Shown one piece after another: positions 43,246 through 51,573 of a stretch of DNA of 64,000 bases. The notes under the pieces were generated by a model. It worked only from the letters and a program-made list of their open reading frames with translations. It was not told where the DNA came from and ran no database searches. The stretch covers positions 1 through 64,000 of the forward strand of contig JBBRNI010000007.1 in NCBI GenBank assembly GCA_038230395.1, in the 5' to 3' direction. Made by a program: the position numbers and the translations under genes. This DNA is from JBDSWU01 sp038230395 (GTDB lineage: Bacteria; Patescibacteriota; Saccharimonadia; Saccharimonadales; UBA4665). Numbering within the stretch: the stretch's first letter is position 1; each line of letters starts with the position of its first letter.

Positions 43246-43274
43246 ATAGTAGCAAATATGTTGACTTTTGTCAA
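43246..43274 (-). promoter_or_regulatory. Consensus sigma70-type promoter of the PRTase-like gene
   Basis: On the minus strand TTGACA (43269-43274) is a perfect -35, with a 17-base spacer and TACTAT (43246-43251). The leader to the ATG at 43195 is about 44 bases and AT-rich. TTGAC-TTTT-GTCAA (43261-43274) forms a small palindrome over the -35 region, a possible operator. The rest of 43196-43307 is AT-rich and non-coding. Confidence 0.75.
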
Positions 43275-43307
43275 TAAGGTTATGTTTATGTAATAATTGT
43301 TGGTTTG

Positions 43308-43793
43308 CTAGGCAGCAGGCTTGAGCACAATATGCCGCTCACGCCCCTCACCAGCCGAATCGCTAACTAGCCCATAGTCAGCAGCAAGTTGGTGCACAAC
43401 CCGGCGATCAGCGGCGTTCATTGGCTCTAGGTTCATCAGTTCGCCACTAGTCTGCACTTGTTTCATCCAGGTTTCGGCAGTTTCGCGTAGTCGGTCAGCT
43501 CGTTGTTTTTTGTAGTCGGCGACATCTACGTTGACGCGGGTATATTGATAATTGTTGTTCTTGAGGGCGGTACTAGTCAGGTATTGCAGCGAGCGCATGT
43601 TGTCGCCGCGCTGCCCGATTAAGAAGCCATTTAAGTGTGTGCTGGGGACATTGAGCTGAATGACTTCACCGTCGCTAGTGGCCTCGACTTCAGTGTTGAG
43701 ACCAAAGAATGACAGTAAGTCTTCTAGGTATTTTTTAGCGTACCTTATTGCATCCTCTACGGCGTCCTCAAGTGACTCGTGAACGTCGCTCAT
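43308..43793 (-). CDS. jag: Jag/KhpB RNA-binding protein
   Basis: A 161-residue protein with KH and R3H domains. The KH-like part holds STHLNGFLIGQRGDNMRSLQYLTSTAL, and the R3H motif is PMNAADRRVVHQLAAD, followed by SAGEGRERHIVLKP. The N-terminal Jag_N region is short (DAVEDAIRYAKKYLEDLLSFFGL). It is thought to bind mRNA and influence cell division and envelope synthesis. Its ATG overlaps the yidC stop (ATGA), the classical yidC-jag coupling. Confidence 0.95.
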   Translation of the reverse strand: MSDVHESLEDAVEDAIRYAKKYLEDLLSFFGLNTEVEATSDGEVIQLNVPSTHLNGFLIGQRGDNMRSLQYLTSTALKNNNYQYTRVNVDVADYKKQRADRLRETAETWMKQVQTSGELMNLEPMNAADRRVVHQLAADYGLVSDSAGEGRERHIVLKPAA

Positions 43794-44785
43794 CGTTTCG
43801 CTTTCTTGGCGCCGCCTTTTTTAGCCGTGGCTTTCTTAGCTTTTGCTTTTTTGGGTTTCGATGATGCTACTGGGGGCATTGGATTGGTAGCGATTACCTC
43901 TGCTTCGGGGATGGCCGTCAGATCTTTTTTGGACTTTTTAACATTAGATCCGTCGCTTGCATCGGCTATGCCTTCCATCTCGTTCTCGTCGCGCTTGAGT
44001 ACAATACTCTGCTGGATAAAGGCCACGACGCCGCCAACCAGCCAATACAGGCTCAGAGCCGAAGCTAGTTTGACGGTAAACAAGAAAATAAATACCGGTA
44101 GTAAGTAGCGGGTGCTGCCACCAACCGCGGCGTTGACCTCCGATTGATCGGCCTGCTTGCCGCTGCCTGCGTCTTTGAGGATGGCGCGCAGTGAGCGCTG
44201 GTCTTTGGTGGTTGGCATTAGTTGCTTGCTCTGGTAGAACTGGGCAATGGCGCTACCAAGGACGATTAACATGGCTGGGATGTAGACACCACCACTTGGG
44301 TTGATGGCGGCGCGCGACAGGTTAACAATCCCGAATAAGGTGTTATCAAACAGGTGGATGTTGTGAGCTAGCTGCTGCATCCAGGGCAGGTGCTGGATTG
44401 CTGGGTAACTGAAGCTGATGAGGGCGTGCGGGTTGTCGATGACTTTACGTAGGCCGCTGTACAAGCCAATCAAAATAATTAGCTGGACAACTAGTATTGG
44501 CAGTGTGCCGACGGGGTTAATCCCCCGCTCTTTATACAACTCCATGAGCATGGCTGACTCTTTGGAGCGGTTACCTTTAGTGGCGGCCTTAATACGCTTG
44601 ATGTCGGGCTGTAGTCTGCGCATGGCTGATGCTTGGTGCAACTGCTTTTTGACTAGTGGCCACAGCAATAGTCGGACAATAATGGTAAATATAATTAGGC
44701 TCAGACCGAAATTATGGCCTGGCAAAATAGCGTAAATAAGCGCTAATAGGTTAAAGATTGGTTGGACGATGTAGGTAGTAAACAT
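43790..44785 (-). CDS. yidC: YidC/Oxa1 membrane protein insertase
   Basis: A 331-residue polytopic protein that inserts proteins into the cytoplasmic membrane. The conserved hydrophobic core is present: FGLSLIIFTIIVRLLLWPLVKKQLHQASAM, LPILVVQLIILIGLYSGL, PAMLIVLGSAIAQFYQSKQ, and LPVFIFLFTVKLASALSLYWLVGGVVAFIQQ. The tail is rich in Lys and Ala (AKKATAKKGGAKKAKR), which can contact ribosomes. It lacks the large periplasmic domain of proteobacterial YidC, as expected outside Gram-negatives. AGGAAG six bases before the ATG is the ribosome-binding site. Confidence 0.97.
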   Translation of the reverse strand: MFTTYIVQPIFNLLALIYAILPGHNFGLSLIIFTIIVRLLLWPLVKKQLHQASAMRRLQPDIKRIKAATKGNRSKESAMLMELYKERGINPVGTLPILVVQLIILIGLYSGLRKVIDNPHALISFSYPAIQHLPWMQQLAHNIHLFDNTLFGIVNLSRAAINPSGGVYIPAMLIVLGSAIAQFYQSKQLMPTTKDQRSLRAILKDAGSGKQADQSEVNAAVGGSTRYLLPVFIFLFTVKLASALSLYWLVGGVVAFIQQSIVLKRDENEMEGIADASDGSNVKKSKKDLTAIPEAEVIATNPMPPVASSKPKKAKAKKATAKKGGAKKAKR

Positions 44786-44802
44786 TATGTCTTCCTAGGT
44801 GG

Positions 44803-45174
44803 TTAGCGGTCTTGTTTGCTGTTCGTATTAGTACTAACTATAGCACGCTGCAACAGATCATGAACCCCCGCTTTGAGGCGCTGTGACTCCAGGCTAGCTA
44901 GCTGGTCGCTGTAGACAATAAACACTAGCTCGCTGCCAGCAAGTGGCGTCGTGTCAAATTCGCGAACTAATTCATAGATTCGGCGGCGGATACGGTTGCG
45001 AACGACGGCTGATTTGCTGACCTTTTTGCTAACGACCACGGCCACACGAAAGGGTCGACTACTTTTGCCAGGAACATACTTGAGGTTTATTAAGCTGCCA
45101 CGCAGCGTCATTGCCCGTCGGTAGACGGAATCAACGCTATTGTGTCCACGAAAGCGGTTCTTTTGAGCGATCAT
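44803..45174 (-). CDS. rnpA: Ribonuclease P protein component
   Basis: A 123-residue basic protein that assists the catalytic RNase P RNA in cutting tRNA 5' leaders. Motifs are RFRGHNSVDSVYRRAM at the start, RVAVVVSKKVSKSAVVRNRIRRRIYELVRE (the RNR signature), and LVFIVYSDQLASLES. The ATG is 32 bases after the rpmH stop. rpmH-rnpA-yidC-jag follow one another on the minus strand. Confidence 0.96.
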   Translation of the reverse strand: MIAQKNRFRGHNSVDSVYRRAMTLRGSLINLKYVPGKSSRPFRVAVVVSKKVSKSAVVRNRIRRRIYELVREFDTTPLAGSELVFIVYSDQLASLESQRLKAGVHDLLQRAIVSTNTNSKQDR

Positions 45175-45206
45175 CTGGCCCAGCCTCTCTTATAAATTCC
45201 TGTATT

Positions 45207-45344
45207 TTAGGACGAGAGCTTGGTGCGACCCTTGAGACGGCGGCGTGCGAGCACGTTACGACCGGCTTTGGTGGCCATGCGCTTAAAGAAGCCGTGCTCA
45301 CGAGAGCGGCTGCGCTTTTTAGGCTGAAAGGTTCGTTTTGGCAT
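45207..45344 (-). CDS. rpmH: 50S ribosomal protein L34
   Basis: A 45-residue protein, translated directly on the minus strand. It begins MPKRTFQPKKRSRSREHG, continues FFKRMATKAGRNVLARRRLKGR, and ends TKLSS. This is the complete L34 sequence pattern. The ribosome-binding site AGGA lies 8 bases before the ATG. A good promoter (TTTACA-17-TATAGT) stands 56 bases upstream. Its position before rnpA is nearly universal in bacteria. Confidence 0.97.
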   Translation of the reverse strand: MPKRTFQPKKRSRSREHGFFKRMATKAGRNVLARRRLKGRTKLSS

Positions 45345-45399
45345 TATGAATTCCTATTAATCTTATTAAATCTCAAAGATTGGCAACAATATCTAGATT

Positions 45400-45428
45400 A
45401 CTATATCTGTAATGAGGCTTTTTGTAAA
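45400..45428 (-). promoter_or_regulatory. Promoter of the rpmH-rnpA-yidC-jag operon
   Basis: On the minus strand TTTACA (45423-45428), a 17-base spacer and TATAGT (45400-45405), between the 3' end of the HExxH protein gene and rpmH. Confidence 0.7.
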
Positions 45429-45443
45429 GAGTTAGCTAGGTGC

Positions 45444-46634
45444 TTATGTGTGAGATAAGAAGCGACTGTTGGCAGTGTTCCAGTGACTATACAACCAACC
45501 GGTTGCCCCTACCGACCTAAAGTAGGTGTCGTAGCCACAGTCAAAGCGCCAAATGTAGGTAGTACTGGTGCAGCGCTGAATCATGGCTTTACCAGAAGTA
45601 TCCGTGTAACACATAACATCATGTTGATCGTAGCAATGGGCCGCGCCGGTCGAGTACGGTGCGCCGGTTAGTACAGCACCCAAGGTGTGCATGAGCTCGT
45701 GTGCCTCTTCGTAGTTCCAACAAGGGTGCCAGACAGTGGCGTAGTTTGGACCAATATTGTTATAGTTGGCCTGCCCTGGTTGTGGGTCAGTTGAGAATGT
45801 ACCCCAGCCACAAGGAGAGCCCCCGTCGACTAATGTGAGATATTTGCGAGAAGCGGCCCCGTAGCCACGAGCTTTGAGCTGATTTGTGATGTTAACCACA
45901 TCGCTAATATTGCCGGTAATAGGGATTGCCGGTAGCGACAAAACACAGGTCGAACTAGTGACATAGCGGACGTTACGCACCCCACCACTAGCGACACCAC
46001 TATTGTGGAAGACGGCGTTAACGCGGCGAGCGATTGTTTCAAAGCCTGGTCGCACGTAGCTAACCCGATTACTGGCTCCAGAAGCGTAAGCGTAAATCAT
46101 CTGTACACGATAGCCGTCGGTGCCAGTGCCAACACATGGCCAATTGACTGGCGTCACAACGCCAAGGCTATTGGCGCTACCCGTATCAGCGGCGCCAGTG
46201 GGCTGAATATCGGGAGCAATTGTCGTCGAGTCAGCGGCCAGTGGCTGATTCTTAGCGTCATTGCCGACCTGAGCAACTAGGTCAGAATCGACGTGTTTGT
46301 CACGTTCACGGACGTCAACCCCTTCTGGACCAGGGTCGGGGTGTGAGCAGATCTCGATTCCAGCGGCGTCAGCGGGGCTAACATCAATCGTCCCCTTACA
46401 GGGTCCCTTGGTGGCTTCTTTTTTGCCGTTGTATACAAGACCTCGCGCCAGGTTATCGGGCTCTTGAATACCCGGATCACTACCCGGTAGTGCCGCGCCA
46501 AAGGCGATAAAATAGGTACCTACCAGTGCGAAAAGTAGTATCGGCACAAGTTTGGAATAGCGACTAGCCTTAAATCGCTCCCATGATGATGGTTTCCGCC
46601 TCTTGGTTTGCTTGGTTGGTACTTTGCTTGCCAT
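45444..46634 (-). CDS. Exported zinc-metalloprotease-like protein (HExxH)
   Basis: A 396-residue protein with a basic N terminus and one membrane helix at about residues 31-52 (LVPILLFALVGTYFIAFGAAL). The external part ends in AHELMHTLGAV (HELMH at 312-316), His333, and then HDVMCY with a methionine at 341. This is a zinc-binding HExxH helix and a Met-turn-like segment, as in metzincins, though the third ligand is further away than in the HExxHxxGxxH form. Several paired cysteines suggest disulfides. It stands between dnaA and rpmH, a spot that is usually empty. TATAAT (46665-46670) is 30 bases before the ATG. Substrate unknown. Confidence 0.72.
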   Translation of the reverse strand: MASKVPTKQTKRRKPSSWERFKASRYSKLVPILLFALVGTYFIAFGAALPGSDPGIQEPDNLARGLVYNGKKEATKGPCKGTIDVSPADAAGIEICSHPDPGPEGVDVRERDKHVDSDLVAQVGNDAKNQPLAADSTTIAPDIQPTGAADTGSANSLGVVTPVNWPCVGTGTDGYRVQMIYAYASGASNRVSYVRPGFETIARRVNAVFHNSGVASGGVRNVRYVTSSTCVLSLPAIPITGNISDVVNITNQLKARGYGAASRKYLTLVDGGSPCGWGTFSTDPQPGQANYNNIGPNYATVWHPCWNYEEAHELMHTLGAVLTGAPYSTGAAHCYDQHDVMCYTDTSGKAMIQRCTSTTYIWRFDCGYDTYFRSVGATGWLYSHWNTANSRFLSHT

Positions 46635-46664
46635 GGATTAAATCTGCTTTCACCCTTTGAAAAC

Positions 46665-46670
46665 ATTATA
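46665..46670 (-). promoter_or_regulatory. Candidate -10 box of the HExxH protein gene
   Basis: A perfect TATAAT on the minus strand, 30 bases before the ATG. No -35 element of good quality lies at the normal distance. Confidence 0.35.
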
Positions 46671-46836
46671 GTGGTTACGTTTAATGTGCACCTTTAGTGA
46701 TAATCCGTCAAGTGGTCATCACACTTTTCCGCTCGTTGCACTTGCGGCGCCCACACAGTAGCGAGGCCCGACAGCAACAATTTTTGACAGCTAGTTAGCG
46801 TAAAATTGACAATATTTAGTCGCTTATTTAGGGTAG

Positions 46837-46961
46837 TTGTCCACCATAGTTAAGTTATTGTCCACAGATTAACAGATAGGCCGCCTTGTTGTGCATAAAC
46901 TAACGGTTGGGCGGTTTATTGGCTCTACTTATGCCCTGCCCCAAAAAATAGGTGTGGAAAA
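46837..46961. other. DnaA-box cluster upstream of dnaA, probable part of oriC
   Basis: Within the 366-base gap 46635-47000 are four DnaA-box-like sites. TTGTCCACC (46837-46845) and TTGTCCACA (46858-46866) are on the plus strand. TGTGCATAA (46890-46898), the complement of TTATGCACA and a perfect TTATNCACA, and TGTGGAAAA (46953-46961, complement TTTTCCACA) are on the other. An AT-rich stretch (46801-46830) with TTGACA precedes them and could unwind. The gap has no coding potential. Confidence 0.65.
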
Positions 46962-46983
46962 CTCAGGTGATGTCAGGTATATT
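46955..46983 (+). promoter_or_regulatory. Candidate dnaA promoter overlapping a DnaA box
   Basis: TGGAAA (46955-46960), a 17-base spacer and TATATT (46978-46983). The -35 region lies within the box at 46953-46961, which would allow DnaA to repress its own gene. The -35 match is only fair. Confidence 0.4.
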
Positions 46984-47012
46984 GATGAGACGTAATAGAT
47001 ATGTGGAGCGGT

Positions 47013-48455
47013 ATGCAAAAGGACAGTTTGTGGCAGGCGGTGCTCGGCGAGATAGAACTGACACTTTCACGTGGCAATTTTGTTACTTGGTTCAAATGCA
47101 CCTGCCTACTCAAGCACGAGGGTGGCTTTGTCAGCATTGGCGTTCCCAATATCTTCATCAAACAACAGCTCGAGAAGAAATATAACGACCTCATCACCGA
47201 GACCTTGGTCAAAAACGGCGTGAGCGTTGATACCATCGAATACAAAATCTCTTCGTTGGCGGCCACTCCCCAGCGCGTCAGCCCCAGCGACGAGGAGCCA
47301 GTGCTTAGCCAGCAGCAAACAGCGTCCCCAACCAGCCAATTTGACCAGGCCACCAGTAATGGTGGGGGCAATCAATTCGGCCAAATTGCCCGCTCTGGCC
47401 AGAGCAATCAGCCCGGTAACAGCTTTACCCACTCCTACCGTCAGGGCATCAACGAGCGCTACACCTTTGACAACTTTGTGGTTGGCGGCAGCAACGAGCT
47501 AGCCTTCGCCGCCTGCCAAGCCATCAGCCAACAGCCGGGCACCAAGTACAACCCGTTGTTTTTGTACGGCGGCGTCGGAATTGGTAAAACTCACCTAATG
47601 CAGGCTGTTGGCAATTCTATTCAGGCCAACAACAAAAGTGCCAAGGTCTTGTATATATCGACAGAGCAGTTTGTGCAAGAGTTTGTCGACGCCCTGCGTT
47701 TTCGCAAAACCGCTGATTTTGCCAGCCATTACCGCACCGCCGATGTGCTGATTATCGATGACGTCCAGTTCATCGCGGGCAAAGAAAAAATGCAAGAAGA
47801 ATTTTTTCACACTTTTAATGCCCTACATCAGGCTAATAAACAGATTATTATTAGCTCAGATAAGCCACCCAAGGATATTCCAACGCTTGAAGACCGCCTG
47901 CAATCACGCTTTGCTTGGGGTATGACGATTGATATGCAGATCCCTGACTTCGAAACTCGCTGCGCCATCGTCCAAACTAAAGCCAGCACGCACGAAATGA
48001 CGCTACCCGTCGATGTTGTCGAGCATCTAGCCAATAACATCAAGAGCAACATCCGTGAACTCGAGGGCGCGCTTAACCAACTGCTAGCCTTTTGTGAAAT
48101 GCGCGGCCTAGAACCAACCTTGGCTATCGCCACTAGCCTACTCAGTGTCAGCAAAGCCCGACCCAAACATTTAAGCGCCAAGCAGATCATCGAACGCACT
48201 GCCCGGCATTTTCAAATACCAATGGATGACATCCTCGGGCCAAAGCGCGATAAAGATATCGTCGTCCCCCGTCAGATCGCCATGTATATGCTACGCTCTG
48301 AGCTACACCTTAGCTTCCCCAAGATTGCCCGCGAGCTTGGCCGCAAAGACCACACCACAGCTATTCACTCCGTCGAAAAGATCGAAAAGGAATCACGCGT
48401 TGACGCCAGCATGCGCCTAGCTATTTCTGAGATTAAGGAACATTTATATGCGTAA
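47013..48455 (+). CDS. dnaA: Chromosomal replication initiator DnaA
   Basis: AAA+ ATPase that binds DnaA boxes and opens the origin. Starting at ATG 47013 the protein has 480 residues. This start is preferred to one four codons earlier because MQKDSLWQAVLGEIEL matches the family N terminus and GGAG lies just before it. Domain I has LSRGNFVTWFKCTCLL; a low-complexity Gln/Ser/Asn linker follows (about residues 85-145). Walker A is GGVGIGKTHLMQAVG, Walker B is VLIIDDVQFIAGKE, and the C-terminal DNA-binding helix is ELGRKDHTTAIHSVEKI. dnaN is downstream. Confidence 0.98.
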   Translation: MQKDSLWQAVLGEIELTLSRGNFVTWFKCTCLLKHEGGFVSIGVPNIFIKQQLEKKYNDLITETLVKNGVSVDTIEYKISSLAATPQRVSPSDEEPVLSQQQTASPTSQFDQATSNGGGNQFGQIARSGQSNQPGNSFTHSYRQGINERYTFDNFVVGGSNELAFAACQAISQQPGTKYNPLFLYGGVGIGKTHLMQAVGNSIQANNKSAKVLYISTEQFVQEFVDALRFRKTADFASHYRTADVLIIDDVQFIAGKEKMQEEFFHTFNALHQANKQIIISSDKPPKDIPTLEDRLQSRFAWGMTIDMQIPDFETRCAIVQTKASTHEMTLPVDVVEHLANNIKSNIRELEGALNQLLAFCEMRGLEPTLAIATSLLSVSKARPKHLSAKQIIERTARHFQIPMDDILGPKRDKDIVVPRQIAMYMLRSELHLSFPKIARELGRKDHTTAIHSVEKIEKESRVDASMRLAISEIKEHLYA

Positions 48456-48531
48456 TAATCGTAAAAATATTGTACAAATATGGGGAAAAGCCGTGCACAA
48501 AATTTGTACAACCTGTGGTTTTAGCAGTGGT

Positions 48532-48682
48532 TTGTCCACGCAATTTTTGCGAGAGGCTCAGGGCACTGTTCATAAACCTAGTGAGAAAGCCCTCAGTTTC
48601 ACACCGGTTGTGCCTGTGGTTATGCACCGTGTTTTAGCAATTTTTCAATCTGTTATCAGTCAACTTATGCCCACTATCCACA
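48532..48682. other. DnaA-box-like sites in the dnaA-dnaN gap
   Basis: The 297-base gap 48456-48752 holds TTGTCCACG (48532-48540), TTATGCACC (48620-48628) and CTATCCACA (48674-48682), each one or two bases from TTATNCACA. With the upstream cluster this gives the bipartite origin layout in which DnaA boxes flank dnaA. The gap is AT-rich with no gene. Confidence 0.6.
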
Positions 48683-48737
48683 CGACCTATAAAGAGAACG
48701 ACAAATCTAAAATACTTAAATCACATTATTTATATAC

Positions 48738-48744
48738 AGGAGGG
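48738..48744 (+). promoter_or_regulatory. Ribosome-binding site of dnaN
   Basis: AGGAGGG, 8 bases before the ATG at 48753, a strong Shine-Dalgarno match that fixes the start. Confidence 0.8.
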
Positions 48745-48752
48745 TTTTAACC

Positions 48753-49847
48753 ATGAAACTGCAAGTCACCCAAGAAAATCTTAACCGTGCTTTAAACGCT
48801 GTCGCTCGTGTAGCTAACACCCGAGGTACCCTACCCATACTGGCGAATGTGTTATTAAAAACCTCCAATAATCGTTTGAGTATTTCTGCAACCAACCTCG
48901 ATATCGCTATCACCCACTTCACCGGAGCCAAAGTATCCGAAGAAGGTTCAATTACTGTCCCTGCTCGCTTGATGCAAGACTTTGTAGGTAGCTTACCTGA
49001 CGGCGTCATTAACTTAGAACTAGAAGATAGTAAGTTGCACGTGACTACCGACCAATACAACTCTACCGTTAACGGTATTATGGCCGATGACTTCCCCGTT
49101 ATGCCAGCTATTACTACTGGCAAGAGTTGGTCAATTGAAAGCGCCGTATTCAAAAAAGCCTTGCAGCAGGTAGTTTTTGCTGCTTCAAATGACGAAACTC
49201 GCCCCGTGTTGACGGCTGTCTTACTGCAAACTATCGACGGTGTACTATACATGGCAGCGACCGACAGTTACCGATTAGCCGAAAAGAAGCTAGCTAAGAA
49301 TAGTAAGGATGTTCATCTACTGATTCCAGCCTCAGCTTTGCAAGATTTGTTGCGTGTGCTCGGTGATGGCGATGGTCCAGTCGAAGTCACTCACGATGAT
49401 CAACAGGTATTATTTAAGGTTGGTGATATTGAACTGGTGACACGCTTAGTAGACGGTAAATATCCTGATTACCGCAAACTCATACCGTCTGCGTTTGATG
49501 TCCAAGCGACACTAAAACGAGCCGACCTAGTTAACGTCACGAAAGTTTCAAGTTTATTTGCTCGTGAGAGTGCCGGCAGTGTCACAATCGAGATTGACGA
49601 AACTAAACAACAACTGAGTATCCGTTCGGTTGCCTCGCAACTTGGTGAAAACACCGCCACCGCTGTAGCTAAGGTTACTGGTAGTGGCAGTATCACACTC
49701 AACTCACGATACTTGTTAGACGCCTTAAGTGCTTTGCCGGCTACCGAGTCAATCAGTTTTGGGTTTAACGGTAAGCTTGAGCCAACACTCCTTACCGATG
49801 CGAGTAATGGTGACTATCAGCACGTCATTATGCCGCTTAAAAGCTAA
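48753..49847 (+). CDS. dnaN: DNA polymerase III beta subunit (sliding clamp)
   Basis: A 364-residue ring clamp that tethers the replicative polymerase to DNA. The three repeated domains are visible. Domain 1 is MKLQVTQENLNRALNAVARVAN with LPILANVLLKT. Domain 2 has FKKALQQVVFAASNDETRPVLTAVLL and AATDSYRLAEKK. Domain 3 has YLLDALSALPATESISFGF, ending YQHVIMPLKS, a variant of the family's usual MPMRL end. It lies between dnaA and recF in the usual order. Confidence 0.98.
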   Translation: MKLQVTQENLNRALNAVARVANTRGTLPILANVLLKTSNNRLSISATNLDIAITHFTGAKVSEEGSITVPARLMQDFVGSLPDGVINLELEDSKLHVTTDQYNSTVNGIMADDFPVMPAITTGKSWSIESAVFKKALQQVVFAASNDETRPVLTAVLLQTIDGVLYMAATDSYRLAEKKLAKNSKDVHLLIPASALQDLLRVLGDGDGPVEVTHDDQQVLFKVGDIELVTRLVDGKYPDYRKLIPSAFDVQATLKRADLVNVTKVSSLFARESAGSVTIEIDETKQQLSIRSVASQLGENTATAVAKVTGSGSITLNSRYLLDALSALPATESISFGFNGKLEPTLLTDASNGDYQHVIMPLKS

Positions 49848-49900
49848 TTGAAACGCAAACTAAATTATAACTAGTCTCGCGATTATTATTTGAGCTACCG

Positions 49901-49906
49901 TATACT
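49901..49906 (+). promoter_or_regulatory. Candidate leaderless -10 box of recF
   Basis: TATACT followed by six bases and the ATG at 49913. No Shine-Dalgarno and no clear -35 are visible. If active, the recF message would begin at its start codon. Confidence 0.4.
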
Positions 49907-49912
49907 TAAACC

Positions 49913-50965
49913 ATGATCGCCGACCTGCGCTTGCAGCACTTCCGCTCCTATGATGACCAACTGTTCGAACTTGGATCTGGCGTTAATATTGTAGTTGGTC
50001 CAAACGCTAGCGGTAAAACAAATTTGTTAGAGGCGATACTAGTTTTAGCGCGAGGTAATTCTTATCGAGTAACCGATAACGAGCTGGTACAATTTGATGC
50101 TGACTGGGCACGACTAGACGCCAACCTAATCAGCGGCGTCTCTCGAACTGTTAAGTTCATGCCCCAGCAAAAACCAGCTAAAACCTACGAGCTAGCCGGT
50201 AAGGCCTATCAGCGCCTTACGCTTCAGCACAGTCTGCCGGTAGTACTATTTGAGCCCAATCACCTGCGATTACTGACTGGTTCGCCGGAGTCCCGGCGTA
50301 GCTACCTCGATGATATATTAGAGCAAACTCAGCCACAGTACGGCGCCATGCTGCGCCACTACAGACGGGCGTTAGCCCAGCGTAATGCCCTGCTCAAAAC
50401 CGGGCGCTCCAAAGACCAGTTTTTTGTCTGGAATATTCGCCTCAGTGAACTTGGCGGCCACATTGTAGCCGCTCGAACCGGGCTTATCCAAACAATACGC
50501 CAGACAGTTGAACAACTGTACCGTGATATATCGCGCAGTACAACTGGAATCGAAATTTCATATGATACCAAGCTTAACCTCACCAATTACGAAAGTCAGC
50601 TACTGCATAACTTAGAGAGTGGTCTCGAAAAAGATATGCTGCGCGGCTTTACATCGGTTGGTCCGCACCGTGAAGATTTGCAAGTATTGTTTAATGGTCA
50701 TCCGGCCAGCATGGCGGCTTCGCGCGGTGAGGCCCGGACGCTCGTTCTGGCGCTGAAAATCATTGAACTGCAACTCCTGGAGGCAACCCGCGGCGTGACC
50801 CCCCTACTGCTGCTCGACGACGTCTTCAGCGAGCTCGACGGTGCCCGGCGCCGGGCGCTGACCGAGCACCTCACCCGCTACCAAACATTTATAACAACCA
50901 CCGACGCGGACGTTGTGATCCAGCACTTCACCGAGAGTTGCCACATTATCCCGCTGGGTAGCTAG
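49913..50965 (+). CDS. recF: DNA replication and repair protein RecF
   Basis: A 350-residue SMC-like ATPase that loads RecA on gapped DNA with RecO/RecR. The N terminus is IADLRLQHFRSYDDQLFEL, Walker A GPNASGKTNLLEAI, the signature motif SRGEARTLVLALKI, and Walker B PLLLLDDVFSELDGARR, followed by FITTTDAD. All catalytic motifs are intact. It completes the dnaA-dnaN-recF run. Its TAG stop is convergent with the PEGA protein gene. Confidence 0.97.
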   Translation: MIADLRLQHFRSYDDQLFELGSGVNIVVGPNASGKTNLLEAILVLARGNSYRVTDNELVQFDADWARLDANLISGVSRTVKFMPQQKPAKTYELAGKAYQRLTLQHSLPVVLFEPNHLRLLTGSPESRRSYLDDILEQTQPQYGAMLRHYRRALAQRNALLKTGRSKDQFFVWNIRLSELGGHIVAARTGLIQTIRQTVEQLYRDISRSTTGIEISYDTKLNLTNYESQLLHNLESGLEKDMLRGFTSVGPHREDLQVLFNGHPASMAASRGEARTLVLALKIIELQLLEATRGVTPLLLLDDVFSELDGARRRALTEHLTRYQTFITTTDADVVIQHFTESCHIIPLGS

Positions 50966-50973
50966 CTAAAGCA

Positions 50974-51573
50974 TTATTGAGGTAATCCTTCAGTGTAGTG
51001 ATAGTTTTGAACGGCTTGCTGTACGTACTGAATGATATAGTCGGAGGGGTTGTAGCCTTCAGAGTGTATCCAAGCTAAGGCTGCCTGTTTGTCAACTTCG
51101 GTCGCTGAGGTTATGACAATAACTGATTGTGATCCGTGATCGGTGGCCTGAACTGAACTATCTATTTGATACGCGGCTGCCGGTCCAATAAAAGGCAGTA
51201 ACGAAAACAGGCTAGTTTTTGTTGTTTTGGATGAAGGGTTAGAAGCTATCTGCAATGTAATCTGACTTTTATGATGTTTAGTTATTATTACGACCTCACT
51301 TGCCTGATATCCCGCAGCATAAGCCGCCACCAAATAGCTACCCGGTTTGAGCCGAACCCCTACACTCCCCGTGCCAATGATCCGCGCCTCTGTATCAGCG
51401 CTGGTTATGCTGAGTGTAGCGGCTGGGTTCGAGGCAACAACATTCAAAGTTCCGGTTATTCCTGATAAAGATACGGCCGCTATAAGCTGGTACGCGGCCA
51501 CTACTAAAGCGATAATAATGGAAGCGTACAATAAGCGTTGAATAAACTGTATTTGTTTAGTTTGCGGGTTCAT
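50974..51573 (-). CDS. PEGA-domain membrane-anchored protein
   Basis: A 199-residue protein with one N-terminal membrane helix (residues 12-33: LLYASIIIALVVAAYQLIAA), then a PEGA-like beta domain at about residues 40-110 (VRLKPGSYLVAAYAAGYQASEVVI), and a C-terminal domain of about 70 residues (WIHSEGYNPSDYIIQY). PEGA domains occur in surface and peptidoglycan-linked proteins. It is the last gene of the minus-strand secretion operon and overlaps the next gene by 17 bases. Confidence 0.72.
   Translation of the reverse strand: MNPQTKQIQFIQRLLYASIIIALVVAAYQLIAAVSLSGITGTLNVVASNPAATLSITSADTEARIIGTGSVGVRLKPGSYLVAAYAAGYQASEVVIITKHHKSQITLQIASNPSSKTTKTSLFSLLPFIGPAAAYQIDSSVQATDHGSQSVIVITSATEVDKQAALAWIHSEGYNPSDYIIQYVQQAVQNYHYTEGLPQ

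Noticed and set aside
43261..43274. TTGAC-TTTT-GTCAA as a terminator for jag
   Set aside because: The stem is short and A/T-rich, has no T-tract, and the same bases form the -35 of a consensus promoter; an operator role is more likely.
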